64,000 bases of DNA from Streptomyces olivochromogenes (GTDB lineage Bacteria; Actinomycetota; Actinomycetes; Streptomycetales; Streptomycetaceae): assembly GCF_021538895.1 (NCBI RefSeq), contig NZ_JADDRL010000005.1:62001-126000 (forward strand), given 5' to 3'. The stretch's first letter is position 1, and each line of letters starts with the position of its first letter. Positions 17,007 to 25,124 of the stretch are shown piece by piece. Made by a program: the position numbers and the translations under genes. The notes beneath the pieces are model-generated. The model was not told the origin of the DNA and made no database searches. It saw nothing but the letters and a program-made list of their open reading frames with translations.

Positions 17007-17025
17007 CCCTGACACCACGTCAGGG
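17007..17025. promoter_or_regulatory. Perfect inverted repeat, MerR-operator-like
   Basis: CCCTGAC-N5-GTCAGGG lies 69-87 bases before the start of the secreted protein gene at 17094. The arms and spacing resemble operators of MerR/TipA-type regulators in Streptomyces. It could instead be a hairpin ending the chitinase transcript (stem 7, loop 5), though no U-tract follows. Confidence 0.4.
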
Positions 17026-17093
17026 TCCGCCCCGGGGTGGGACCAGGGGACTCCCCGATGCCGCCGGGGTGCCCGTGGCGGCAGCCTGGGGTC

Positions 17094-17867
17094 ATGAAGA
17101 TCAACGCCGCGAAGCGGCTGTCGACCGTCCGCCGCGGGGCCGCCGGACTCGCCGTCGCCGCCGTGCTCGCCACGACGGCCGTCGGTGCGGCCGGCGCCCC
17201 CGCGCTCGCCGCCGACACGCCTGCCGATTCCGTCCCGACGTTCGCCTTCGGCGACTGCCCGGACCTTCCGGCCGGCGTCGACCCGGCCCAGTGGCGCTGC
17301 GAAGTCCTCACCGCCACCGGCTCGTTGACCCTCGGCAACCGGACCGTCCCCGCCCTCGCGCCGATGACCATCACCCACGCGGAGGGCCCGCTGCCCGACG
17401 GTAGCGCGGGCCAGGTCTTCGGCGCCCTGCGCGCCGCGCCGACCGCCGTACCGGGCGGCCTCCTCGGCATCCCCGGCACGGACCACGGCCGCGCGCTCGC
17501 GCTCTCCCTGCGGCCGGAGTACGGCGGCCGGTCCGACTTCTACTCCACCGGCGACAGCCTGGGCCTGTTCACGATGCGCTTCGGCCTCCACGGGCGCCTG
17601 CTGCCGAAGGGCTGCACCATAGGCGCCGACACCCCCGTCGAACTCCGCCTGCGGCGGGTGGGCGGCGCCGAGCGGGTCTCGAAGAACCCGCCGATCATCA
17701 AGTTCGACGCGTACGACGACACGTTCGGCGTCCCGTCCGCCCAGGGCTGCGGCCCGCTCGGCCGCCTGCTCGACGACCGCCTCGGCCTCCCGGCCGCGAC
17801 CGGCAACTCCCTCTCGCTCACCGCGTACTACACCTACCGGACGTACGACCAGCTGCCGTCGAGCTGA
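17094..17867 (+). CDS. Secreted protein of unknown function
   Basis: 257 aa. A signal peptide is clear (MKINAAKRLSTVRRGAAGLAV, cleavage after ALAA near residue 38), which fixes the start at ATG 17094 rather than the in-frame GTG at 17037. Four cysteines remain in the mature part (DCPDLP, WRCEVL, GCTIGA, GCGPLG) and could form two disulfides. I do not recognise a domain. It is compact and without repeats or a membrane anchor, so it is probably released or wall-associated. It follows the chitinase by 134 bases on the same strand, with a palindrome between them. Confidence 0.75.
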   Translation: MKINAAKRLSTVRRGAAGLAVAAVLATTAVGAAGAPALAADTPADSVPTFAFGDCPDLPAGVDPAQWRCEVLTATGSLTLGNRTVPALAPMTITHAEGPLPDGSAGQVFGALRAAPTAVPGGLLGIPGTDHGRALALSLRPEYGGRSDFYSTGDSLGLFTMRFGLHGRLLPKGCTIGADTPVELRLRRVGGAERVSKNPPIIKFDAYDDTFGVPSAQGCGPLGRLLDDRLGLPAATGNSLSLTAYYTYRTYDQLPSS

Positions 17868-17892
17868 TGCCGGAGCCGACGGCCGGTCACGG

Positions 17893-18501
17893 CTAGCGCG
17901 CGGTCAGCGCCAGCTTGGCCCCGAGGGCCAGGAAGGAACCGGCGAACGTCCGCCGCAGCCACGTCATCACCCTGGGCCGCGAGGTGACGTGGCCGCGGAC
18001 CGAGGCGGCGAGGATGCCGTACGCGGCGAAGACCACGAAGGTCGCCAGCATGAAGACGCCGCTCAGCGCCAGCATCCGGACGACCGCGTGCGGTTCGTCG
18101 GGGCTCACGAACTGGGGCAGGAAGGCGAAGAAGAAGATCGTCAGCTTCGGGTTGAGGATGTTGACGAGGACCCCGCGGACGATCACCCGGCCCGTGGACG
18201 CGGGCGCCCTGTCGTCGACGACGATCGCCTCCTTGTCCCGCGCCGTGGCCCAGGCCATGTGGAGGAGGTAGGCGACACCGGCGTACTTGAGGATCTGGAA
18301 GGCGGCGGCGCTCGCGTTCAGCAGCGCGGCGACCCCGGTGACGGTGGCGACCACGTGCGGCACGATGCCGAGCGTGCAGGCGAAGGCGGCGACGACGCTC
18401 GCGCGGCGGCCGCGGGAGAGCGCGGCGGCGAGGGTGTAGACGACGCCGGTGCCGGGGGTGGCGACGACGACGAGCGTGGTCAGCAGGAAGGCGAGGCTCA
18501 T
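17893..18501 (-). CDS. LysE/RhtB-family amino acid exporter
   Basis: 202 aa with about six hydrophobic helices. ATPGTGVVYTLAAALSRGRR near residue 15 is the family signature (P-G-P-x3 becoming P-G-T-G here). GVLVNILNPKLTIFFFAFLPQF near 105 is the second conserved block. Members export amino acids or small metabolites such as homoserine lactone, threonine or lysine. It starts at ATG 18501. It is convergent with the secreted protein gene and stands alone. Confidence 0.88.
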   Translation of the reverse strand: MSLAFLLTTLVVVATPGTGVVYTLAAALSRGRRASVVAAFACTLGIVPHVVATVTGVAALLNASAAAFQILKYAGVAYLLHMAWATARDKEAIVVDDRAPASTGRVIVRGVLVNILNPKLTIFFFAFLPQFVSPDEPHAVVRMLALSGVFMLATFVVFAAYGILAASVRGHVTSRPRVMTWLRRTFAGSFLALGAKLALTAR

Positions 18502-18698
18502 GCGGCCAGCCTGCTGACCCGACCGCTCCGCGAACAGGGCCAATCCGGGGCCTTCGTGGGGGACCAATGTCCGGCGGGAACCAGCCCTCCGTTGGACACG
18601 ATGCGTGACCGCCCGGAGAATGGGAACTGCTGACGAGCAGTCTCCAGGCGGCGCCTGCCGTCGGCCGCGGTGTTCCAGCGCCGCCCCAGGAGGCCGCG

Positions 18699-19805
18699 AT
18701 GGTCGTCCGTATCGCCACCTTCAACACCGAGAACCTCTTCCGCCGTCCCTCCGTCTTCCGTCTCTCGAACGCGGCACAGCGGAAGCAAGTCCTGGACGAG
18801 TTCGATGCGTTGGTCGCTCTCCTGGACAAGGAGACGTACACGAACAAGGACAAGGACAAGATCTCGGCGCTCATCCTGAAGTACCGGGCGTACAGCAGCG
18901 ATCCCGAGGACCCGCCGCTGATCCACATCAACCAGAACCGCCCCGGGAAGGAGAGTGGGCTCTTCGACACGCCGCCGCCGGGGACACAGCCGACGGAGCT
19001 CCCGATCCGCGCCAAGGGCCGGGGGACGTGGGCCGGCTGGGCCGAACTCGGGCGGGACGACCTGGACATGGCTGCGGTCGGCAACACCGGACGGGTGATC
19101 AGAGAAGTCAACGCCGATGTCCTGCTGGTCCCCGAGGTCGAGGACCGGCTCACCCTGGACCGCTTCAACCAGCACGTCCTGGGCCTCGGCTGGCAGCCGT
19201 ACCCCTTCAACCTGCTGATCGACGGCAATGATCCGCGGAGCATCGACATCGGGATCCTCAGCCGCTTCCCGATCACATCCGTCCGGCCGCACCTCTTCGA
19301 CCCGAATCCGGCGGACCCGACGAAGCCCCTGTTCAGCCGCGACTGCCCCGAGTACGAGATACGGCTCGGCCAGGAGAGTCTGGTGCTCCTCGGCAACCAC
19401 CTCAAGAGCAAGTCCGGTGACGACCCGGAGCTGCGCCTGGCCCAGGCGGAGCGGGTCGCGGAGATCTACCGGGCCGCGCTGGACCGCACCCCGAACGCCG
19501 TGGTCGCGGGGGACCTCAACGACTTCCCGGACAGCAAACCGGTCGCGGTGCTGCTGGACACCGGTCTGCGCGAGGTGATGAGTCACCCCTCCTACCAGGG
19601 TGAGCCCGGCACCCACGGCACCTGCCACCAGACGCGGGACAAGCTCGACTACGTCATGCTGCCGCCCGCGCTGTGGGGGAAGGTGCAGAAGGTGGGCCTG
19701 GAGACCCGGGGCATCTTCGCGCACTCGAACCACTTCGAGAGCGTGAAGGCGAAGACCGACGAGGCATCGGACCACGCCGCGCTCTACGTGGACCTGGACC
19801 TGTAA
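18699..19805 (+). CDS. Endonuclease/exonuclease/phosphatase-family protein
   Basis: 368 aa. The family motifs are in order: RIATFNTENLF (residues 4-14, metal-binding Asn and Glu), VLLVPEVED near 147, GNHLKSKS near 230, AGDLNDFPDS near 270 and SDHAALYVDL at the end (Asp-His catalytic pair). These match Mg-dependent hydrolases cleaving phosphodiesters in DNA, lipids or nucleotides. No signal peptide is seen. GGAGG precedes the ATG. The substrate cannot be inferred. A strong hairpin terminator follows. Confidence 0.85.
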   Translation: MVVRIATFNTENLFRRPSVFRLSNAAQRKQVLDEFDALVALLDKETYTNKDKDKISALILKYRAYSSDPEDPPLIHINQNRPGKESGLFDTPPPGTQPTELPIRAKGRGTWAGWAELGRDDLDMAAVGNTGRVIREVNADVLLVPEVEDRLTLDRFNQHVLGLGWQPYPFNLLIDGNDPRSIDIGILSRFPITSVRPHLFDPNPADPTKPLFSRDCPEYEIRLGQESLVLLGNHLKSKSGDDPELRLAQAERVAEIYRAALDRTPNAVVAGDLNDFPDSKPVAVLLDTGLREVMSHPSYQGEPGTHGTCHQTRDKLDYVMLPPALWGKVQKVGLETRGIFAHSNHFESVKAKTDEASDHAALYVDLDL

Positions 19806-19811
19806 ACACGA

Positions 19812-19843
19812 CGGTGCCGGGCCCCCGAAGGGACCCGGCACCG
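19812..19843. terminator. Bidirectional hairpin terminator between nuclease-fold gene and glyS
   Basis: GGTGCCGGGCCC and GGGACCCGGCACC form a stem of about 12 base pairs with one mismatch and a short loop (CCGAA). It lies directly after the stop at 19805 and just after the converging glyS stop at 19857, so it serves both transcripts. There is no U-tract, which is normal in Streptomyces. Confidence 0.75.
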
Positions 19844-19856
19844 AAGAACCGAGCGA

Positions 19857-21239
19857 TCAGCAGCCGAGCAGGCGCCCGGCGAGGTAGCCCTCGATCTGGT
19901 CGAGCGACACGCGCTCCTGCTTCATCGAGTCGCGCTCACGGACGGTCACCGCGTTGTCCTCAAGCGTGTCGAAGTCGACGGTGACGCAGTACGGCGTGCC
20001 GATCTCGTCCTGACGGCGGTAGCGGCGGCCGATGGCGCCGGCGTCGTCGAACTCGATGTTCCAGTGCTGGCGCAGGGCCTGGGCGAGACCCTTGGCCTTC
20101 GGGGACAGCTCCGGGTTGCGGGACAGGGGCAGCACCGCGACCTTCACCGGGGCCAGGCGGTGGTCCAGGCGCAGCACCGTGCGCTTCTCCATCTTGCCCT
20201 TGGCGTTCGGCGCCTCGTCCTCGACGTAGGCGTCGAGGAGGAAGGCCAGCATGGTGCGGCCGACACCGGCGGCGGGCTCGATGACGTACGGCGTCCAGCG
20301 CTCCCCGGCCTCCTGGTCGAAGTAGGAGAGGTCCTGGCCGGAGGCCTGGCCGTGGGCCGACAGGTCGTAGTCGGTGCGGTTGGCGACACCCTCCAGCTCG
20401 CCCCACTCGCTGCCGCCGAACCGGAAGCGGTACTCGATGTCGGCGGTGCGCTTGGAGTAGTGGGAGAGCTTCTCCTTGGGGTGCTCGTACCAGCGCATGT
20501 TCTCCTCACGGAGACCCAGGCCCGTGTACCAGGACCAGCGCTGCTCCATCCAGTACTCCTGCCACGTCTCGTCCTCGCCCGGCTTGACGAAGAACTCCAT
20601 CTCCATCTGCTCGAACTCGCGCGTGCGGAAGATGAAGTTGCCCGGCGTGATCTCGTTGCGGAACGACTTGCCCATCTGGGCGATGCCGAACGGCGGCTTG
20701 CGGCGCGAGGTGGTCTGCACCTGGGCGAAGTTGGTGAAGATGCCCTGGGCGGTCTCGGGGCGCAGGTACGCCACGGAGCCGCTGTCCTGGGTCGGGCCGA
20801 GGTGCGTCGACAGCAGACCCGAGAACTGCTTGGGCTCGGTGAACTGGCCCTTGTTGCCGCAGTTCGGGCAGTTGATGTCGGCCAGGCCGTTCGCCGGGGC
20901 GTGGCCCTTCTTCTCCTCGTAGGCCTCTTCGAGGTGGTCGGCGCGGAACCGCTTGTGACACGAGGTGCACTCGGTCAGCGGGTCCGTGAAGGTGGCGACG
21001 TGGCCGGATGCGACCCAGACCTCGGGCGCCAGGATCACGGACGAGTCGATACCGACCACGTCCTCGCGCGACGTCACCATGTAGCGCCACCACTGACGCT
21101 TGATGTTCTCCTTGAGCTCGACACCCAGCGGCCCGTAGTCCCAGGCGGCACGCTGGCCGCCGTAGATCTCACTGCAGGGGAATACGAAGCCACGGCGCTT
21201 GCTCAGGCTGACGATGGTGTCGATCTTGTCGGCGGCCAC
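19857..21239 (-). CDS. glyS: Glycyl-tRNA synthetase (alpha2 type)
   Basis: 460 aa class II synthetase charging tRNA-Gly. [17 protein letters not shown] at residue 8 is motif 1. [25 protein letters not shown] is motif 2. [10 protein letters not shown] near 345 is motif 3. A zinc-ribbon insertion is visible (CTSCHKRF at about 96, then CPNCGNKG near 128). The C-terminal anticodon-binding domain begins near [13 protein letters not shown]. This single-polypeptide form, unlike the alpha2beta2 enzyme, is standard in actinobacteria. It is divergent from the zinc uptake operon, with a 160-base shared promoter region. Confidence 0.95.
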   Translation of the reverse strand: MAADKIDTIVSLSKRRGFVFPCSEIYGGQRAAWDYGPLGVELKENIKRQWWRYMVTSREDVVGIDSSVILAPEVWVASGHVATFTDPLTECTSCHKRFRADHLEEAYEEKKGHAPANGLADINCPNCGNKGQFTEPKQFSGLLSTHLGPTQDSGSVAYLRPETAQGIFTNFAQVQTTSRRKPPFGIAQMGKSFRNEITPGNFIFRTREFEQMEMEFFVKPGEDETWQEYWMEQRWSWYTGLGLREENMRWYEHPKEKLSHYSKRTADIEYRFRFGGSEWGELEGVANRTDYDLSAHGQASGQDLSYFDQEAGERWTPYVIEPAAGVGRTMLAFLLDAYVEDEAPNAKGKMEKRTVLRLDHRLAPVKVAVLPLSRNPELSPKAKGLAQALRQHWNIEFDDAGAIGRRYRRQDEIGTPYCVTVDFDTLEDNAVTVRERDSMKQERVSLDQIEGYLAGRLLGC

Positions 21240-21361
21240 GGTGCTCTCTTCATTACGACGACGGCGACGAAGCGAGATGCTTCCAGCGAATGATTCAGGT
21301 TACCGGCGCAGGCTCCCCCTCAACCAAATCGGTATCCCTTTAAGGCCTCCCAGGAAGCTTG

Positions 21362-21399
21362 TTGACAACGGTTTCCGTTTTTGTTGAAAATGAGTGTCA
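21362..21399 (+). promoter_or_regulatory. znuA promoter with Zur box
   Basis: TTGACA (21362-21367) is a perfect -35. GAAAAT (21386-21391) follows 18 bases later as -10. The 15-bp TGAAAATGAGTGTCA (21385-21399) matches the 7-1-7 actinobacterial Zur box and covers the -10 and the expected start site. Zn-loaded Zur bound here would block RNA polymerase. The expected transcription start coincides with the ATG at 21399, implying a leaderless mRNA. Confidence 0.75.
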
Positions 21400-22370
21400 T
21401 GAACGTACGACGACTCATACCCGCGGCCGCGGCGACCGCGGTCACCGCCCTCGGGCTCGGCACGCTCTCCGCCTGCGCCGACGACAGCGCCGGGGCGGCC
21501 CAGACCGACAAGTTCGACGTCGTCGCGTCGTTCTACCCCATGACCTTCCTCGCCGAGCGGATCGGCGGGAGCCACGTCCACGTCACCAATCTCACCTCTC
21601 CCGGCCAGGAACCGCACGATCTGGAGCTCAGCCCGCGGCAGATCGTCCGGCTCCAGGAGTCCGACGCGGTGCTCTACCTCAAGGGCCTCCAGCCCTCCGT
21701 CGACGACGCGGTGGCCCAGTCCGGGCTCAGGACCCGGGTCGACGCCGCCTCCCTGACCTCGCTGGAGAAGCACGGCACCGAGGTCGGCGGCCACGCGGCC
21801 GAGCACGACTCCGGTGAGCACGCATCCGGCGGGCGCGGGGAGGAGGGCGGCAAGGACCCGCACATCTGGCTCGACCCGGTGAAGTACGCCGAGGTCGCCA
21901 AGGGCGTCGGCGCGGCCTTCGAGAAGGCGGACCCGGACCACGCCGCCGACTACCGGAAGAACACCGCGGCCCTGGTGAAGCAGCTCGACGACCTGAACAC
22001 ACGCTTCCGGGACGGCCTGGCCGGCACCCGGACCAAGGTCTTCATCACCACGCACGCCGCCTTCGGCTACCTCGCCGAGCGCTACGGCCTCACCGAGGAG
22101 GCCATCAACGGCCTCGACCCGGAGTCGGAGCCCAGCGCCGCCCGCGTGCGCGACCTGGAGAAGCTGGCGCGGGCCGACGGCGTCTCCACCGTGTTCTACG
22201 AGACGCTCGTCAGCGACGAGACCGCGAAGACCGTCGCACAGGACGCACACCTGAAGACGGACGTCCTCGACCCGATCGAGGGCATCACCGACAAGTCCCG
22301 GGGCCGGGACTACTTCTCGGTCCAGGAGGCCAACCTCAAGGCCCTGCGGACCGCCCTGGGCACCAAGTGA
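21399..22370 (+). CDS. znuA: Zinc ABC transporter substrate-binding lipoprotein
   Basis: 323 aa cluster A-I metal-binding lipoprotein. A signal peptide ends in the lipobox LSAC near residue 26. Zinc ligands are expected in FYPMTFLAERIGG, the NLTSPGQEPHDLELSP histidine, THAAFGYLAERYGL and FYETLVSDETA. A short His-rich loop (HAAEHDSGEHASG, residues near 135) may collect zinc. ATG 21399 is preferred over 21390 because the promoter places the transcript start there and the earlier ATG overlaps the -10. It is first in znuA-znuC-znuB-zur and controlled by the Zur box. Confidence 0.92.
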   Translation: MNVRRLIPAAAATAVTALGLGTLSACADDSAGAAQTDKFDVVASFYPMTFLAERIGGSHVHVTNLTSPGQEPHDLELSPRQIVRLQESDAVLYLKGLQPSVDDAVAQSGLRTRVDAASLTSLEKHGTEVGGHAAEHDSGEHASGGRGEEGGKDPHIWLDPVKYAEVAKGVGAAFEKADPDHAADYRKNTAALVKQLDDLNTRFRDGLAGTRTKVFITTHAAFGYLAERYGLTEEAINGLDPESEPSAARVRDLEKLARADGVSTVFYETLVSDETAKTVAQDAHLKTDVLDPIEGITDKSRGRDYFSVQEANLKALRTALGTK

Positions 22371-22390
22371 CCGATACGGAGGACGACGTC

Positions 22391-23158
22391 ATGGGCGAGC
22401 CCGTCATATCGATGCGCGGGGTCACCGCGGAGCTGGGCTCGCGCCCGGTCCTGCGCGGCATCGACCTGACCGTGCACCGCGGTGAGGTCGTCGCGCTGCT
22501 CGGCGCGAACGGCTCCGGCAAGTCGACCGCGATCCGCAGCGTCATCGGCCAGGTGCCGGTCAGCGGCGGCGAGATCGAGCTGTTCGGCGCCCCGCGCCGG
22601 CGCTTTCGCGACTGGGCGCGCGTGGGGTACGTACCGCAGCGCACCACGGCGGCGGGCGGGGTCCCGGCCACGGTCACCGAGATCGTCTCCGCGGGCCGGC
22701 TGTCCCGCACCCGCTTCGGCCTCTTCCGCAAGGCCGACCACGCGGCGGTGCACCGGGCCCTGGAGCTGGTCGGCATGGCGGACCGGGCCAAGGACTCGGT
22801 GAACGCCCTGTCCGGAGGCCAGCACCAGCGTGTGCTGATCGCCCGTGCCCTGGTCGCCGAGCCCGAGCTGCTGATCATGGACGAGCCGATGGCGGGCGTC
22901 GACCTGGCCAGCCAGGAGGTGCTCGCGCGCACCCTGCGCGAGCAGGTCGCGGCCGGTACGACGGTGCTGCTCGTCCTGCACGAACTGGGTCCGCTGGAGC
23001 CCCTGATCGACCGGGCGGTCGTGCTGCGCGACGGCTGCGTCCTGCACGACGGCCCGCCCCCGAAGGCGGTGGGCCAGCACGCCCTGCCCGGCCACGACCA
23101 CGTACATCCGCACGACGCCTCGGGCGCCGAACCGATCCGCACGGGACTGCTGAGCTGA
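22391..23158 (+). CDS. znuC: Zinc ABC transporter ATP-binding protein
   Basis: 255 aa. Walker A GANGSGKST, signature LSGGQHQR, Walker B LLIMDEP and the H-loop LLVLHE are all intact. The C-terminus is histidine-rich (GQHALPGHDHVHPHD), which may bind zinc. ATG at 22391 has GGAGG eight bases upstream. A GTG at 22367, overlapping the znuA stop, is an alternative that would couple translation. It supplies energy for the ZnuB channel. Confidence 0.92.
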   Translation: MGEPVISMRGVTAELGSRPVLRGIDLTVHRGEVVALLGANGSGKSTAIRSVIGQVPVSGGEIELFGAPRRRFRDWARVGYVPQRTTAAGGVPATVTEIVSAGRLSRTRFGLFRKADHAAVHRALELVGMADRAKDSVNALSGGQHQRVLIARALVAEPELLIMDEPMAGVDLASQEVLARTLREQVAAGTTVLLVLHELGPLEPLIDRAVVLRDGCVLHDGPPPKAVGQHALPGHDHVHPHDASGAEPIRTGLLS

Positions 23159-24057
23159 TGGACTTCCTGAACTACGCCTTCATGCAGCGGGCGCTCGTCT
23201 CCGCCCTCCTGGTCGGCATCACCGCCCCCGCCGTCGGCATCTACCTGGTCCAGCGCCGCCAGGCCCTGATGGGCGACGGCATCGGCCACGTGGCCATGAC
23301 CGGCGTCGGCCTCGGCTTCCTGCTGTCCACGTCACCGGTGTGGATGGCGACGGCGGTCGCCGTGCTCGGCTCGGTGCTGATGGAGCTGATCCGCTGGTAC
23401 GGCAAGACCCGCGGCGACATCGCCCTCGCGATGCTCTTCTACGGCGGCATGGCCGGCGGCGTGATGCTGATCAACCTCGCCGGCGGCTCCAACGCGAACC
23501 TGTCGTCGTACCTCTTCGGCTCGCTCTCCACCGTGTCGCAGCCCGAGATGACGGCGATCTGCGTCCTCGCGGCCTTCGTCCTGCTGGTCACGCTGGGCCT
23601 GCGCCGGCAACTGTTCGCGGTCAGCCAGGACGAGGAGTTCGCGCGGGTGACCGGCCTGCCGGTGCGCGCCCTGAACCTGCTGACGGCCGTCACGGCGGCG
23701 GTCACGGTGACCGTCGCGATGCGCGTGGTCGGACTGCTGCTGGTGTCCGCGCTGATGGTGGTGCCGGTGGCGGCGGCCCAGCAGCTCAGCCGCAGCTTCA
23801 CCGCCACGTTCGCGATCGCGGTCGCCATCGGCGTGACGGTCACCGTCAGCGGCACGATCACCTCGTACTACCAGTACGTGCCGCCCGGCGCGACGATTGT
23901 GCTGCTGACCATCGGCGCGTTCCTCGTACTGACGGCACTGGCCACTCCGCTGGCCCGGCGGCGCGCCCGCGCGGCCGCCGCGGCACGGCCCGCCGGAGAC
24001 CCCGCGGAGTGCTCGATTCCGGCCACCCGGGGGGCCACCGACGAGGTCGGCGTCTGA
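23158..24057 (+). CDS. znuB: Zinc ABC transporter permease
   Basis: 299 aa with about eight hydrophobic helices, ABC-3 family. RALVSALLVGITAPAVGIYLVQRR opens the protein. MGDGIGHVAMTGVGLGF near residue 40 is the conserved region that contacts the ATPase. The ATG overlaps the last base of the znuC stop (TGATG), indicating translational coupling. It forms the membrane channel for zinc taken from ZnuA. Confidence 0.93.
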   Translation: MDFLNYAFMQRALVSALLVGITAPAVGIYLVQRRQALMGDGIGHVAMTGVGLGFLLSTSPVWMATAVAVLGSVLMELIRWYGKTRGDIALAMLFYGGMAGGVMLINLAGGSNANLSSYLFGSLSTVSQPEMTAICVLAAFVLLVTLGLRRQLFAVSQDEEFARVTGLPVRALNLLTAVTAAVTVTVAMRVVGLLLVSALMVVPVAAAQQLSRSFTATFAIAVAIGVTVTVSGTITSYYQYVPPGATIVLLTIGAFLVLTALATPLARRRARAAAAARPAGDPAECSIPATRGATDEVGV

Positions 24058-24131
24058 CCGCGTCGGGCCCGGGCTGGCACAATGGCCCGGCAGACGCAGA
24101 CGCGAGCCGTGCCAGACGAAGGAGGCAACCG

Positions 24132-24548
24132 GTGACGACCGCTGGACCGCCCGTGAAGGGCCGTGCGACCCGCCAGCGGGCAGCCGTGGCTGCGGCCCTG
24201 GACGAGGTCGACGAGTTCCGCAGCGCGCAGGACCTCCACGACATGCTCAAGCACAAGGGCGACTCGGTCGGCCTGACCACGGTCTACCGCACCCTCCAGT
24301 CCCTCGCCGACGCCGGCGAGGTCGACGTCCTGCGTACCTCCGACGGCGAGTCCGTCTACCGCCGCTGCTCCACCGGCGAGCACCACCACCATCTCGTCTG
24401 CCGCAGCTGCGGCAAGGCCGTCGAGGTCGAGGGTCCCGCGGTGGAGACCTGGGCGGAGGCGATCGCCGCGGAGCACGGCTACGTCAACGTGGCACACACC
24501 GTGGAGATCTTCGGCACCTGCGCGGACTGCGCCTGTTCCGGGAGCTGA
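24132..24548 (+). CDS. zur: Zinc uptake regulator Zur (Fur family)
   Basis: 138 aa from GTG 24132 with GGAGG about six bases upstream. The winged helix is TRQRAAVAAALDEVDEFRSAQDLHDML with the recognition helix at VGLTTVYRTLQSLADAGEVD. Metal ligands are visible in HHHHLVCRSCG (regulatory and structural sites) and CADCAC (structural zinc). Zn-Zur represses zinc uptake genes, here including znuACB just upstream, where a Zur box overlaps the promoter. The 74-base gap after znuB may hold its own weak promoter. Confidence 0.95.
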   Translation: MTTAGPPVKGRATRQRAAVAAALDEVDEFRSAQDLHDMLKHKGDSVGLTTVYRTLQSLADAGEVDVLRTSDGESVYRRCSTGEHHHHLVCRSCGKAVEVEGPAVETWAEAIAAEHGYVNVAHTVEIFGTCADCACSGS

Positions 24549-24566
24549 CGCTCAGACCTCTGCCGC

Positions 24567-25100
24567 TCAGGCCCGGGTCAGATTGCGGTCGAGGATCTCC
24601 CGCAGCCGGTCCGCGTCGGCGGGGCTTCGCAGCCCGCGCTTGGGCAGCACGCTGAAGCAGGTGGCGTTCTTCTCGTCGCTGAAGGTGAAGAAGGCGTCCT
24701 CGGTCTCCCGGTAGCGCGGCTGGGCGACCCAGTTGACCGACGCCGTGCTGTTGTCGGTGGCCATCGTCATCCCGGCGTCCGTGACGGTCACGCGGTGCAC
24801 CCCGTTGCGGGCGACGACCTGCATGAGCCGACGGGCCTGCATCCGGGGCACGGAGAGCAGCATGAGCACGGCCAGAGGCAGGTAGAGCAGCAGGAACCAG
24901 TCGGCCTTTCCGCCGGTCGCCGCGACCCCCACGCTCAGCACCCAGGTCGCGGCCAGTACGACCAGGGCCGCCTTGCGGATCCGCCCCGACCGGTTGAACC
25001 GCCTGCGCTCCCGCAGTGCCGCCACGAAATCCCCCGCGACCGGCTGGTACGCCAGCTCGACCACGCCCTGTTCGGCGTCCCGCCCCATGTCCATGACCAT
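24567..25100 (-). CDS. YcxB-like membrane protein
   Basis: 177 aa. After a soluble N-terminus come two hydrophobic helices (AALVVLAATWVLSVGVAA and WFLLLYLPLAVLMLLSVP). The C-terminal domain reads like the YcxB family: HRVTVTDAGMTMATDN, NWVAQPRYRETEDAFFTFSDEKNATCFSVLPKRGL, a small beta-rich PH-like fold. Function of the family is unknown. ATG 25100 is used; ATGs at 25094 and 25088 are alternatives. It is convergent with zur. Confidence 0.7.
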   Translation of the reverse strand: MVMDMGRDAEQGVVELAYQPVAGDFVAALRERRRFNRSGRIRKAALVVLAATWVLSVGVAATGGKADWFLLLYLPLAVLMLLSVPRMQARRLMQVVARNGVHRVTVTDAGMTMATDNSTASVNWVAQPRYRETEDAFFTFSDEKNATCFSVLPKRGLRSPADADRLREILDRNLTRA

Positions 25101-25124
25101 GAGGCGGGATCGTACCGTCAGCTT

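Noticed and set aside
23340..24131. Open frame in phase with zur extending back through znuB.
   Set aside because: It is an out-of-frame reading of the permease gene; zur starts at the GTG with GGAGG.
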